DNA of 31,106 nt, from NCBI GenBank assembly GCA_015068175.1, contig SVLA01000004.1:1-31106 (forward strand), in the 5' to 3' direction. Source of the stretch: Oscillospiraceae bacterium (lineage in GTDB: Bacteria; Bacillota_A; Clostridia; Oscillospirales; Oscillospiraceae). A program made the translations under genes and the position numbers. How positions within the stretch are numbered: the first letter of the stretch is position 1; every line of letters starts with the position of its first letter. Below are positions 6,764-16,500 of the stretch, piece after piece. The notes beneath the pieces are model-generated. The model was not told the DNA's origin. It ran no database searches and saw nothing but the letters and a program-made list of their open reading frames with translations.

Positions 6764-8272
6764 TTACTTTCTTTTCTTCTTCAAAACCACAAGGCCAACA
6801 CCGGCGGCAACCGCAGCCAGCACGATACATACCGCCGGCAGTGTCCAATCGGTCCTATCTCCGCTTTGTGCTTGGCCCGGATCGGATATAGTAGGTGCAG
6901 GACCCGATGCTTCCGTGGGTTCTGTAGCTTCTGTGGCGTCCGTAGGTTCCGTGGGCGGATTCTCCAACGGATCAAGCACATTTTCCTCCAAATGGCCGCA
7001 TACGTCACACATACGCCGTTCCAAACCGGCTTGTCCCACAGCAGGAGCCGTAACCTCTATCCAACCGCCAAAGGCATGTTCCTCGGTCGCAGGAATAGTT
7101 TGCTGACTCTCCAGCACCGCACCACAATCAACGCAATGGGTTCCATCTGTCAAACCTGCCTGACCGCAGGTTGCCGCATACCCCTTATCCACCACTTCCG
7201 TATGATCACATGCCGTATCATAGGGGACCCAGGTGACGTCTCCACCGTAGGATTGAAAAACCTGCGCACTCCAGGTCGAATTATCCCGCGAATAATGGAC
7301 CGTCACCTTAGCATACTCAAAAGTATAATCGGAGAACTGGGGCGCATCACCAAGAAAGTAGATATGCTCCAGTTCTCTGCACCACTCAAATACCCAGTCG
7401 TCAATCTTCGTGACTGTTGACGGGATGGTAATCTCGGTAAGGCTTGTAGCAGAGTCAAATAATCTATCGTTTAGTTCCGTCAATCCTTGGGGTAAGTCAA
7501 TATACTTCAGCTTAGAACAGTTAGAAAAGGCATTGGCACCAATTTCCGTAACACTATCGGGGATGGAAATACGAACAAGGCTCAAACAGCTAGAGAAAGC
7601 ACTATCGCCAATAGATTGAATACCTCTTCCAAACTCAATAGATCGCAGGCTCTCACAATGTCGAAAGGCACATCCTTCGATCGTTCTAACACTGTCTGGC
7701 AGCGAGATCTCTGTCAAATCCGTACATAGATCGAATGCATAATATTCGATCTTAGAAATTTTCTCATTCAGCGTAACACTTTTCAATCTTAAGCATCCGC
7801 CAAACATCCCCCGGCTAACTTTTCTAACATCTTTAGGAAATACAAACTCCGTCAAATTGCGACATCCATCAAATGCATTATCGCCAATATTCTTAACTGA
7901 ATCGGGCAAGTTAATACTTTTAAGCGCAGAACAACATCTAAAGGCATAGTCACCAATGGATGTTACCGTATCAGGAATGGATATTGATTCAATATATTTG
8001 AGACCATAAAAAGCATTACGATGGATCTTTGTAACACCGTCTTCAATGATAACATTTTTGATCTCATTAAGATTGCCAAACCATTCAGGAAACTCGTCAT
8101 ATTCCATAGCGCCATCATTAAGAATGGTCAGCGTGCCCGTTTCAGTATCCAGCACCCAGGACACATTATCATTATACTTTCCCTCGATCTGCTCCGCTGA
8201 TACAGGCAAGACGAGGATGAAAACAGCCACGGTCAAGGCCAACATCAAAAGCAAAAGATGAAGTTTTCTCAT
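6764..8272 (-). CDS. BspA-type leucine-rich-repeat surface protein
   Basis: A 502-residue protein with a signal peptide (1-26, VLPVSA-E). At about 70-330 are tandem LRR_5 repeats of the form IxxSIPDTVTSIGDYAFRCCSALK. Next come two Cys-pair segments, CVDCGAVL and CDVCGHLE, in a ribbon-like region common in clostridial surface proteins. A Pro/Thr/Glu-rich linker (PTEPTDATEATEPTEASGP) leads to a C-terminal membrane helix (WTLPAVCIVLAAVAAGVGLV) and KKKRK, so the protein is membrane-anchored with the repeats outside. There is no LPXTG. The LRR part of the gene is clearly AT-richer than its neighbours, while the C-terminal part is not, which suggests a transferred or recombined repeat region. The ATG is preceded by GGAG. 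Ligand and role are unknown; BspA-like repeats are often adhesive. Confidence 0.93.
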   Translation of the reverse strand: MRKLHLLLLMLALTVAVFILVLPVSAEQIEGKYNDNVSWVLDTETGTLTILNDGAMEYDEFPEWFGNLNEIKNVIIEDGVTKIHRNAFYGLKYIESISIPDTVTSIGDYAFRCCSALKSINLPDSVKNIGDNAFDGCRNLTEFVFPKDVRKVSRGMFGGCLRLKSVTLNEKISKIEYYAFDLCTDLTEISLPDSVRTIEGCAFRHCESLRSIEFGRGIQSIGDSAFSSCLSLVRISIPDSVTEIGANAFSNCSKLKYIDLPQGLTELNDRLFDSATSLTEITIPSTVTKIDDWVFEWCRELEHIYFLGDAPQFSDYTFEYAKVTVHYSRDNSTWSAQVFQSYGGDVTWVPYDTACDHTEVVDKGYAATCGQAGLTDGTHCVDCGAVLESQQTIPATEEHAFGGWIEVTAPAVGQAGLERRMCDVCGHLEENVLDPLENPPTEPTDATEATEPTEASGPAPTISDPGQAQSGDRTDWTLPAVCIVLAAVAAGVGLVVLKKKRK

Positions 8273-8344
8273 ATGCTCATTCTCCTCTCATACAAAACCT
8301 TGGGTTGATGATCACGACTACGAAGCAACTTCCTCCGCATATTC

Positions 8345-8372
8345 AGTATAACATACCCCTTCAAAATGTCAA
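8345..8372 (-). promoter_or_regulatory. Sigma-A promoter (extended -10) for the LRR gene
   Basis: On the minus strand: consensus TTGACA (8372-8367), 16-nt spacer ending in TGT, and TATACT (8350-8345). The TG upstream of the -10 makes an extended -10. Confidence 0.8.
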
Positions 8373-8408
8373 CTGTGCCGCCAATTCTTACACGATCATT
8401 TGATTTAT

Positions 8409-8438
8409 GCATAACCGCCGTCACCCCTGCAAATACTA
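8409..8438 (+). promoter_or_regulatory. Forespore (sigma-F/G-type) promoter for spoVAD
   Basis: GCATA (8409-8413), 18-nt spacer, AATACTA (8432-8438), which resembles the sigma-G consensus (GNATR, about 18 nt, CATnCTA-like). It ends about 25 nt before the spoVAD start, and spoVA genes are known forespore genes. No good sigma-A promoter is seen on this strand. Confidence 0.5.
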
Positions 8439-8463
8439 CCGGAAAACGTATTGGAGGGTCCAT

Positions 8464-9483
8464 ATGTCCGTGAACAAACGGGGTCATCAAAGCTTCATCC
8501 TCCCCCAAATGCCCGTTATTACCCATTGGGCCAGCATCGCAGGAAAAAAAGAATCCGCCGGTCCCCTGGCCACAACCTTCGACCATACTTCTCAGGATAC
8601 CCACTTCGGCCAAAAGACCTGGGAACAAGCGGAGCAACAAATGCAAAAACTGGCCCTGGAGACCCTGCTGAAGAAGTCCGGCATCCGCAAACACCAGGTG
8701 GGTCTGGTCTTTTCCGGAGATCTGCTGAATCAGTGCATCGGTTCCTCCTTTACCCTCTGCAACGCCGGCATCCCCCATCTAGGCCTCTATGGCGCCTGCT
8801 CCACCATGGCCGAAAGCCTCCTCATGGCCTCCATGGCAGTCTGCGGCGGCTTTTCCGACCGGGTGGTGGCCATGACCTCCTCCCATTTCGCCTCCTCCGA
8901 GCGCCAGTATCGCTTCCCCCTTGGCTACGGCGGCCAGCGGACCCCCACCGCCCAATGGACCGTCACCGGCTGCGGTGCCGCCATGGTATGCTCCGCCGGC
9001 AAAGGCCCCCGGATCCATAGCTGTACCGTGGGCACCGTCTGCGACCTGGGCATCACCGATGCCGCCAACATGGGCGCGGCCATGGCCCCCGCCGCCTTCG
9101 CCACCATCCGGGCCCACCTGAACGATCTGGAAACCACCGCCGACGGTTACGACCTCATCGTCACCGGAGACCTGGGCCGCATCGGCCGGGATGCCCTCCT
9201 GGAGCTGGCATCTGCGGAAGGCCTGGATCTGTCAAAAAATCTGGTGGATTGCGGCATGATGATCTTCAACGACCGTACCCAGGATGTCCACGCCGGCGGC
9301 TCCGGATGCGGTTGCAGCGCCGTGACTCTCTGCGGTCATCTGCTCAACGAGCTGAATAGCGGCAAACTGAAGAAGATCCTCTTCTGCGGCACCGGCGCTC
9401 TCCTCTCCCCCACATCCACCCAGCAAGGTCTGCCCATCCCCGGCGTCAGCCATGCCGTCTGCATTCACGGAAAGGAACTGTAA
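8464..9483 (+). CDS. spoVAD: Stage V sporulation protein AD
   Basis: A 339-residue protein matching the usual length of SpoVAD, a thiolase-fold protein that binds dipicolinic acid and is needed for its movement into the forespore. Visible features: GKKESAGPLATTFDHTSQDT, QMQKLALETLLKKSG, the conserved GLYGACSTMAESLLMAS, VVAMTSSHFASSERQYRFPL, and GDLGRIGRDALLELA near the C-terminal half. The ATG at 8464 follows GGAGGGTCCAT; upstream in-frame codons would cross the ribosome site and promoter. spoVAE follows 1 bp after the stop. spoVAC, which usually precedes spoVAD, is absent here. Confidence 0.97.
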   Translation: MSVNKRGHQSFILPQMPVITHWASIAGKKESAGPLATTFDHTSQDTHFGQKTWEQAEQQMQKLALETLLKKSGIRKHQVGLVFSGDLLNQCIGSSFTLCNAGIPHLGLYGACSTMAESLLMASMAVCGGFSDRVVAMTSSHFASSERQYRFPLGYGGQRTPTAQWTVTGCGAAMVCSAGKGPRIHSCTVGTVCDLGITDAANMGAAMAPAAFATIRAHLNDLETTADGYDLIVTGDLGRIGRDALLELASAEGLDLSKNLVDCGMMIFNDRTQDVHAGGSGCGCSAVTLCGHLLNELNSGKLKKILFCGTGALLSPTSTQQGLPIPGVSHAVCIHGKEL

Positions 9484-9484
9484 T

Positions 9485-9841
9485 ATGGAATATCTGAAAG
9501 CATTCCTGGTGGGCGGCAGTATCTGCCTGGCGGCCCAGCTCCTCATTGATAAAACCAAGCTGACCCCGGCCCGGATCCTGGTGAGCTATGTGGTGGCGGG
9601 GGTCCTCCTGGGGGCCCTGGGCGTCTATCAGCCTCTCATGGATTGGGCCGGCGCCGGCGCGTCGGTACCCCTCACCGGTTTCGGCAACACTTTGGCCAAA
9701 GGGGTCCGGGAAGCGGTGGACCAACAAGGCTTCCTGGGAATCTTCACCGGCGGATTGAAGGCCACAGCCGGTGGGATCACCGCCGCCATGGTGGCCGGTC
9801 TCATCGCCGGACTTATCTTCAAAGACAAGGATAAGTCCTGA
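9485..9841 (+). CDS. spoVAE: Stage V sporulation protein AE (SpoVAEb type)
   Basis: A 118-residue integral membrane protein with about three hydrophobic segments: FLVGGSICLAAQLLI; ILVSYVVAGVLLGALGVY; and TAGGITAAMVAGLIAGLIF near the C-terminus. The stretch GASVPLTGFGNTLAKGVREA is the conserved SpoVAE signature. It forms part of the SpoVA channel complex that moves dipicolinic acid. AAGGAACTGTAAT supplies the ribosome site across the spoVAD stop codon. A short CTGCGG/CCGCAG hairpin (9861-9876) follows without a U-tract, so transcription probably continues into the small gene downstream. Confidence 0.96.
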   Translation: MEYLKAFLVGGSICLAAQLLIDKTKLTPARILVSYVVAGVLLGALGVYQPLMDWAGAGASVPLTGFGNTLAKGVREAVDQQGFLGIFTGGLKATAGGITAAMVAGLIAGLIFKDKDKS

Positions 9842-9897
9842 ATCATTGGGTAAACTACCTCTGCGGCTCACCGCAGAAAATAAAGGAGGTCATTCCT

Positions 9898-10014
9898 ATG
9901 AAGAACACCAACCAGAACAAGAACCAGACTCAGAATCAGAACAAGACCAACAGCACCAACAATACCAATACTACCAACAGCAACACCAACGAGACCGGCA
10001 AGAACTGCCGCTAA
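9898..10014 (+). CDS. Tiny Asn/Thr/Gln-rich protein, probably spore-associated
   Basis: 38 residues beginning MKNTNQNKNQTQNQNK and ending ETGKNCR. Almost every residue is N, T, Q, K or S, with one Cys near the C-terminus. The ribosome site is near perfect (AAAGGAGGT, 7 nt before ATG) and a strong terminator follows 7 bp after the stop, so it is very likely expressed. It lies 56 bp after spoVAE, probably in the same forespore transcript. The composition recalls gamma-type small acid-soluble spore proteins and other short Asn/Gln-rich spore peptides, but I recognise no family motif; a spore role is inference from location. Confidence 0.8.
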   Translation: MKNTNQNKNQTQNQNKTNSTNNTNTTNSNTNETGKNCR

Positions 10015-10052
10015 AAAAGCGCCACACCCATCCGGGTGTGGCCTCTTTTCTT
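10015..10052. terminator. Bidirectional terminator between spoVA operon and addA
   Basis: GCCACACCC (10021-10029) and GGGTGTGGC (10034-10042) form a 9-bp stem with an ATCC loop. It is flanked by AAAAAAG on the left and CTCTTTTCTT on the right, so it works for the plus-strand spoVA transcript and for addA arriving on the minus strand. Confidence 0.88.
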
Positions 10053-13000
10053 ATAAGATCTCCGCAAACCGATCCATACTGAAGAAATACAGCACAGTCT
10101 GCTTCACTTTTTTCTCAAAGATCCGCTCCATGGCATCCCGATAGGTCTCCACCTGCGGCCGGTAATCCTCAGCCCGTTGGGCCAGGGTTTCTTCCGTCAC
10201 CCGGTCGGTCTTGAAATCGATGATGATCAATCCGTCCTCATCCACGATGGCGCAGTCCACCACACCTTGCAGCAGGATCTTCTCCCCAGCCAGGGCCGGA
10301 TCCAAATCCGCCCCCTCTTCCAGGATGGAGAACTTAAACTCCCGCAGGACCTCCGCGCCCTCCAGGAGCCGCTTTCCCAGGTCGCTTCTGAAGAATGCGG
10401 CGATCTGCCGATGATCCACGGCCCCAACCTGCTCCGCCGTCAAAAATCCCTCCGCCTCCAGCCGGGCCAGTTCTCCAAGAATCCCGTCTTCACTTCCACA
10501 GCACGAAAACCGGATGTACTGCATCACCCCATGGTATGCATTGCCCCGCAGGACCCCATCAACGGTCTGCTCCGAAAATCCGGGCAGACGCCAGGTCCGG
10601 GCGGCCACCTTTTTTTCTTCCGTATTTTCTGCGGCTTCCGCATCCTTCTGCCGCCCCTTGCGCTGTGTGGCTGTCTGCTTGGAGGGCGCCATGGTGGCCC
10701 CTTCATGGCCATATCGGAAGGCCAATCCCTGCCGAAGTCGGTCCATGGTCCCCTCCGGCAACGTTCCGTCCACAGCACCGGATGCCGCCGCACCGGACAC
10801 TTCCTCCGTGTCCCGCACAACGCCGATCTTCCATATCGGCTCACCCAGCCGTGTCTCTCCGGGACGTCCTCCCAGCTCGAAGAGGGCCCCCGCTTCCGTC
10901 CGCTTCAGGGCGGTCATCAGCACCCATTCACCGGGACAGACCACATCCTTGGAAAGAAGGGCCGGATCGCAAAGATCCATCCGCGATACGGTCTCCGTCA
11001 GGTCCTTTTCCAGGCTGTCGGAGGCGTAAGTCATGATCAATCGGTCGCATGCCCGGGTTAATGCCACATACAGCACCCGCAATTCTTCCGACAATCCGTC
11101 CGAAAGGACCTTCGATGCAATGGCCCGCTTGGCCAGGGTGGGATACCGCAGACGGTTCCGCGCATCCACCACCGACAGCCCCAGTCCCAGATCCTGGTCG
11201 CATAATACCTGCCCGCGGGCGCTTTCCGTGTTGAAACTCCGGGAAAGACCGCAGACAAACACCACCGGGAATTCCAGTCCCTTGGACTTGTGGATACTCA
11301 TAATGGTCACCGCGTCAGATGCCTGCTCTCCGGCTATGATCAGGCCCTTGGCCTCCATGGCCTGCAGATGCTCCAAAAAGCGATCCAGATCCTGGCCTTC
11401 ATACCCGGCCGCCAGCTCATAAAAGACCTGCAGACGCTCCGTCCTGGTCTTTCCGTCGGCCATGGCAGCATAAATACTGTCTATACCCGTCAGAATGAAG
11501 ACCTGTTCGATCAGTTGGGGCAGGCTCCGCAGCCGCGCCTCCCGGCGCAGGATACCCAACGTCTCCACGAAAGCCACCGCCTTGGGCAAATTGCTTCGGC
11601 AGAGGGCCTCATAAAAACAGCAGCCCTTATGTCCGGCCCGCAGGCCGGCCAATTCATCCGCCGTAAATCCGAAAACAGGACTGGCCAGCGCCGCAACCAG
11701 AGGAATATCCTGCCGGGGATTGCTGATGGCCTGTAAAACGGAACGAAGAGTTGCAATCTCCGGCATCTGCAGCAGATCTTCTCCGCCGCCGGTGGCGGCC
11801 CGGATCCCCTGCTGCGCCAATGCCCGCACATAGTGCCCGCCAATACTGCCGGGCGAACGCAAAAGGATGGCCACATCCGACGGTTCAATGGCCCTCAATC
11901 CTTGCTTACTGCGCACAAAATGGGTCCCGTCGGTCAGTTCCCGGATCCGTTGGGCCACGAACCGGGCCTCTTCCCCATAGGTGTCCTCCCGGACATCCAC
12001 GGCCCACAGCTCCACTTCCGGCTCCCCCAAGGGTTCATGGGGAATGCCTTCCCGCAGAGCCTCCTGCTCTCCGTAGTGCAATCCGCCCACCGAGGGGGAC
12101 ATACACAGCTCAAAAATGTCGTTAACACTTTTCAGCACCGCACCGCCGGAACGGAAATTCTCCGAAAGCATGATCTTTCGGCCCTCCCCGTCCCCGGCAT
12201 CCGCCGCATGGGCGTAGTGATCGTACTTATCCAGGAAGATCCCCGGATCGGCCAGGCGGAACTGATAGATGGATTGCTTCACATCACCCACCATAAAGCA
12301 ATTTCCCCGCTGCCGGGTCAATGCTTCATAAATGGCATCCTGCACCGCATTGGAATCCTGGTATTCATCCACCATGATCTCCCGGAACCGCGCCCCGATC
12401 TCCCGGGCAGCAGCAGTCTGCCCGCTGCGGGAACGGCCCAGCAGCAGATCCAGCATCCGATGCTCCAAGTCACCGAAATCCAGGATCCGGCGGCTCCGCT
12501 TCGCCTGATCAAATTCCTTCTCAAACCGGCGCACCAGGGCCGCCACGCCCCGGACCGCCGACGCGGTGGACCGCAGATCCTCCAGCACCGCTTCACTTTC
12601 ATCCGTGAAATTCTTCAGTTTCTTTTCCAGTCCCTTTTTGCAGCCGTTGCGGACGGCGCTGATCCGGGCCTTCAACTCGGGATCCCCAAATTTCGTCGGG
12701 AACCGCAGGGTGCCGTAATCCACATTTTTCCGGGCCATCACCTCGTCCCAGGTTTGGCTGTCCCGAAGATTCTGCAGCTGCGCCACCGTATCCCGAAGCA
12801 AGGCCGCCTGCTTATCGCATCCCTCCGCCCCTTCCAAAAGGGCGGCGCACCGCTCCATGGCCCGGATCTGCAGATCCAGATAGCCAAACAGTTCCTCCAT
12901 CAGCGCCCGTCCCCAGGGGGTCTGTGCCGCGTCGGTCACATCCTCCACCCGGACCCGTTCCACGCATCCATCCAGCCACCCATGGGGATCCAGATGGCAC

Positions 13001-13554
13001 CGGGCGCTGTCAAAGACCTTCAGCAAGATCTCCGGCACCAGCCGGTCATCCCGGCCCAATCCCTGAGCATCCACAAAGGCCCTGAAATCCGGATCATCCT
13101 GAGCCGATTCATAGGCCCGTTCCAGCATCCGGGTCATGACGGTGTCCCGAAGGGCGCTGCATTCATTCTCATCCGCCACCCGAAAATCCGCCGCAATATC
13201 CACACAGTAGGCGTATTCCCGAAGAATATCGGCGCAGAAGGAGTGGACCGTGGAGATCTTGGTCAAATACAGCCGCTGCATCTGCCGCTGCAGATGGCGG
13301 TTCTCCGGCTGTTCCGCCAGCCGTTCCGTCAATTTGTTGACGATCTTCCCCCGCAGTTCCGATGCCGCCGCCTTGGTATAGGTGATCATCAGAAAATCGT
13401 CGATATTGGCCGGCTGTACCGGATCCAAAATGTAACTGAGTAACCGGTCCACCAGGACCTTGGTCTTACCGGAGCCGGCCGCCGCGGAGATCAGCAGCTT
13501 TCCGCCGCGGTTCTCCACCGCCATTTTCTGTGCCGGTGTCAGCATTTCAGCCAT
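10051..13554 (-). CDS. addA: ATP-dependent helicase/nuclease subunit A
   Basis: An 1167-residue UvrD-type helicase with a C-terminal RecB-like nuclease. It pairs with AddB to process double-strand ends for RecA-dependent repair. Helicase motifs: Walker A SAAAGSGKTKVLV (Lys30), Walker B DEYQDSN (396-402), GDVKQSIYQFRLADP (III), ENFRSGGAV (IV), SIHKSKGLEFPVVFV (V) and LRVLYVALTRACDRLIM (VI). Nuclease motif: GVVDCAIVDEDGLIIIDFKT with Asp1113 and Lys1115, then QVETYRDAM. The start at 13554 overlaps the addB stop by 8 nt and has GGAGG 9 nt upstream. All catalytic residues appear intact. Confidence 0.98.
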   Translation of the reverse strand: MAEMLTPAQKMAVENRGGKLLISAAAGSGKTKVLVDRLLSYILDPVQPANIDDFLMITYTKAAASELRGKIVNKLTERLAEQPENRHLQRQMQRLYLTKISTVHSFCADILREYAYCVDIAADFRVADENECSALRDTVMTRMLERAYESAQDDPDFRAFVDAQGLGRDDRLVPEILLKVFDSARCHLDPHGWLDGCVERVRVEDVTDAAQTPWGRALMEELFGYLDLQIRAMERCAALLEGAEGCDKQAALLRDTVAQLQNLRDSQTWDEVMARKNVDYGTLRFPTKFGDPELKARISAVRNGCKKGLEKKLKNFTDESEAVLEDLRSTASAVRGVAALVRRFEKEFDQAKRSRRILDFGDLEHRMLDLLLGRSRSGQTAAAREIGARFREIMVDEYQDSNAVQDAIYEALTRQRGNCFMVGDVKQSIYQFRLADPGIFLDKYDHYAHAADAGDGEGRKIMLSENFRSGGAVLKSVNDIFELCMSPSVGGLHYGEQEALREGIPHEPLGEPEVELWAVDVREDTYGEEARFVAQRIRELTDGTHFVRSKQGLRAIEPSDVAILLRSPGSIGGHYVRALAQQGIRAATGGGEDLLQMPEIATLRSVLQAISNPRQDIPLVAALASPVFGFTADELAGLRAGHKGCCFYEALCRSNLPKAVAFVETLGILRREARLRSLPQLIEQVFILTGIDSIYAAMADGKTRTERLQVFYELAAGYEGQDLDRFLEHLQAMEAKGLIIAGEQASDAVTIMSIHKSKGLEFPVVFVCGLSRSFNTESARGQVLCDQDLGLGLSVVDARNRLRYPTLAKRAIASKVLSDGLSEELRVLYVALTRACDRLIMTYASDSLEKDLTETVSRMDLCDPALLSKDVVCPGEWVLMTALKRTEAGALFELGGRPGETRLGEPIWKIGVVRDTEEVSGAAASGAVDGTLPEGTMDRLRQGLAFRYGHEGATMAPSKQTATQRKGRQKDAEAAENTEEKKVAARTWRLPGFSEQTVDGVLRGNAYHGVMQYIRFSCCGSEDGILGELARLEAEGFLTAEQVGAVDHRQIAAFFRSDLGKRLLEGAEVLREFKFSILEEGADLDPALAGEKILLQGVVDCAIVDEDGLIIIDFKTDRVTEETLAQRAEDYRPQVETYRDAMERIFEKKVKQTVLYFFSMDRFAEIL

Positions 13555-16500
13555 TGTTCCCCACCTCCCTGCGGATGGTCTCCCAAAATTCATCGGCCTT
13601 CACAGCCTTAAAATTCCGACGGCCTTCCACCGTCTCCTTGTGACAAATGGCCCCGTAGGGGCAGAAGGTGCAGGCATCATGGCTGCTTCCCCGGGTGTAG
13701 GGATTGGCCTCCACATTGCCCGACGCGATCTGATCCACCATGGCCGCCAGCAGATGGAAAACATAGATCCTGAGCATCCCCATCTGTTCCCGGTCCGCAA
13801 GGTCGCCGCTGACGGTCCCGTCCTTTTTCCGGGTGGCGCAGAGCCGTTTCCATCGCTCTGTGTCCATGGCATCCAGGACCTCTTCGTCCCTCAGCAGAAG
13901 ACCCCGGCGGAGCCATTCCTTCTGCCGAAGCTGCTCTGCTTCTTCCTCCGTCAGCCTACCCTCTGCAGAAAGCAGCGGCACCCGGGCCGGAAAATACTGC
14001 ACACCGGCACCGGTGCCGTATTCCCCATGCTCCAAAGCAAACAAATACAGCAGCATCTGCAGTCCAACGCCGTTTAATACGTCGCAATAATCAAAATCCT
14101 TCTTGCCGGTCTTATAATCCACCACCCGGAAATAATTCCGCCCGTCCTCATTCCAGATGTCCACCCGGTCCACAAAACCCCGCAGATACGCCGGCATAAG
14201 GGCTCCTTCAATGGCAATGGCCGCCATCCGTCCACCCTCACCAAACTGCAGTTCAAAATCATCGGGCCGGAAGCGGCTCTGCTTCAGCTCCTTCCAGAGT
14301 TCCGCAACCACCATTTCCAGTTCCCGGCGGTTCCGCCGGAACAGATAGCTCAGCCGCGCGGAATCCAATCCCGCAAAATGCTCCGCACCATAGGCATCAG
14401 AGTATTCCATGGCGATGGCCAGGGTCTCTTCCAAAGAAACCACCTCAAAACCGCCCAGTTCCATCACTTTCCGTGCGGTTTGCTCCAAAACCGCATGGAC
14501 ATAGGTACCGAATTCCGCCGGGTCCACGGTTGCTTCCTTCCGCTCCTTCGCCCGCAGCCCATACTTCAGGAAATAGGACATCCGGCATTCCGCCTGCCGG
14601 TCCACCTGGGATGCCGACAGCCGCAGTTGCGGGCCATACAGACCCCGGACGTTTTCCGGGGAAATGGTACCCATTGCAAAATCCGCCTGCTTCCGGACCC
14701 GGTCATAATCCGATACCACGCCCAATTCCACAGCGCCGTCCCGATGGGCCCAGCGCGCCAAATAGGCCCCGGCCTCCCGTTGATCCCGGAGAGCCGCACC
14801 CAAATGGCCGTGGACTTCCTCCGTACCGCCGGCCATCTGGCTGACCCGGCGGAACACATGCGACGGCTGCGCCCCGGAGCAATAGACACTTACGGATTCC
14901 GTAGCGCCGTTAAATACCCCGTAGATCTCCGCAAATTCCGCCTGGATGCCTTCCATGGCGCCGCCGGTCAGGGTCAGACCCAAATTCCGCAGGGCCACCC
15001 GTTCCTGGTCCGACAGCAGACCGGTGGAGCCGCCATAACCGGGCAGGGATCCTTCCTCGGCTCCCAGCACGATCAAATGCCGCACCTGCTGGCACCGCAT
15101 GGTGCTGGGCGTACCCACCGTCACCGCGTCCAGCACCGGCGGGATGGTACCCACATCGTACTGGCTGAGCAGCAGCGTAAACAGCCGGGTAAAGGTCTCC
15201 GCGTCCCAAACCGTCTCCCCCAGCACATCATGCATCTGCTCCAAAGCGCCCACCAGGATCTCCCAAAGCTGATTGAGGATCTGGGCGCTACGGTTGTCCC
15301 CCCGGTCATCCATCTCCCGGGCCAGGTCCGCCAGGCGCTGAGCATAATTCGTCTGTTCCAGCAGATCATAGATCCCCCGCACTTGTTCTCCCAGATTCCG
15401 GGCATTGGCGAAAGCCTCTGCCAGGGACGCCAAAGGCGCCATGACCTTTTTCCGGGCCGCTTCCAGCCGATCCAGCCGGCGCCGGGCGCCGTCCGTCCAC
15501 AGTTCGCTCAAGCCGTCAGGATGGTTCTGCCACGGCTGATGCCAATGCTTTCCCCGGACACCCCAGATCACCGCGTAGTTTTCCATCTGATCGCAAAGAT
15601 CCACGTCCACCGGAGACAACGCGCTCTTCAAATACCGCAGCACATCCCGCTGTTCAAAGCCGCCCAAGGCCGCGTCCAGCGCCGAAAGCACCGTGGAGAT
15701 CCCTGCTTTCTGCAGAATATCTTCCTTGCCGGAGCGATACACCGGGATGCGGCACCGGTGAAATTGAAGATCCACCAGATCCCCGTACCGGCCCATATCT
15801 CCAACCACGACCCCAATGTCCCGGTAGCGGCAGCCGCCCTCCACCAGGGCCAGGACCTGCTCTGCGGCGCAAAGCACTTCCTCCTGGATGCCCTCCGCCT
15901 GATAGGCTTTGATCCCGGCCAGGTGCCCGGGGACCTTCCCCTGGAACAGCCCATGGCAAGCCCGGGACAGATCATCCTCTCTGCCCCTGACGTGCAGGAT
16001 CTCCACTTCCACGCCGGCCCGCTTCGCACAGCGGAGCAGATCACCGGCGGTGGCACCGGCCTTTTCAAAGGCCATGGCGCCGGAGTCCGCCTGATCACAG
16101 TTGACACCCACGGTCACATTGGGCGCACGCCGGATCAGATGCTCCAAAATGGCCATATGCTGTCGGGTATAATCCGGAAATCCGTCTATGTAGAAAGTGT
16201 GCCGTTCGGCAAAATCGCAATCTTCCAGTTGCTCCAGCAGCAGATTCTCCCGGTCCCGGGGATCCCGCTTGCCCCGACTGCACAAACTGTCATAGGCCTC
16301 CAGCAGAAGGCCCAATTCCGTCAGCTTTTGGGCCAGGGTCCCCTCGGCAGATTCCGCCGCCGCGGTCAGATCCGCCGGGGAAATGCAGCAGCGCTTGAAT
16401 TCGTCCACCATTTCCACCAGGGAGATCAAAAATTCCGGTTTGGTCTCCACAGAGGCATAGACCTTCAGTCGGCTGTGAAGCTGTCGGGCCGCCGCCGCCA

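Noticed and set aside
8270..8342. 23-codon upstream frame overlapping the LRR gene start (ATGA)
   Set aside because: Its ATG would lie at the very first nucleotides of the transcript with no ribosome site; probably chance.
8407..8463. Longer N-terminus for SpoVAD from 8407
   Set aside because: It would place the start inside the forespore promoter and before the ribosome site, and SpoVAD family length fits ATG 8464.
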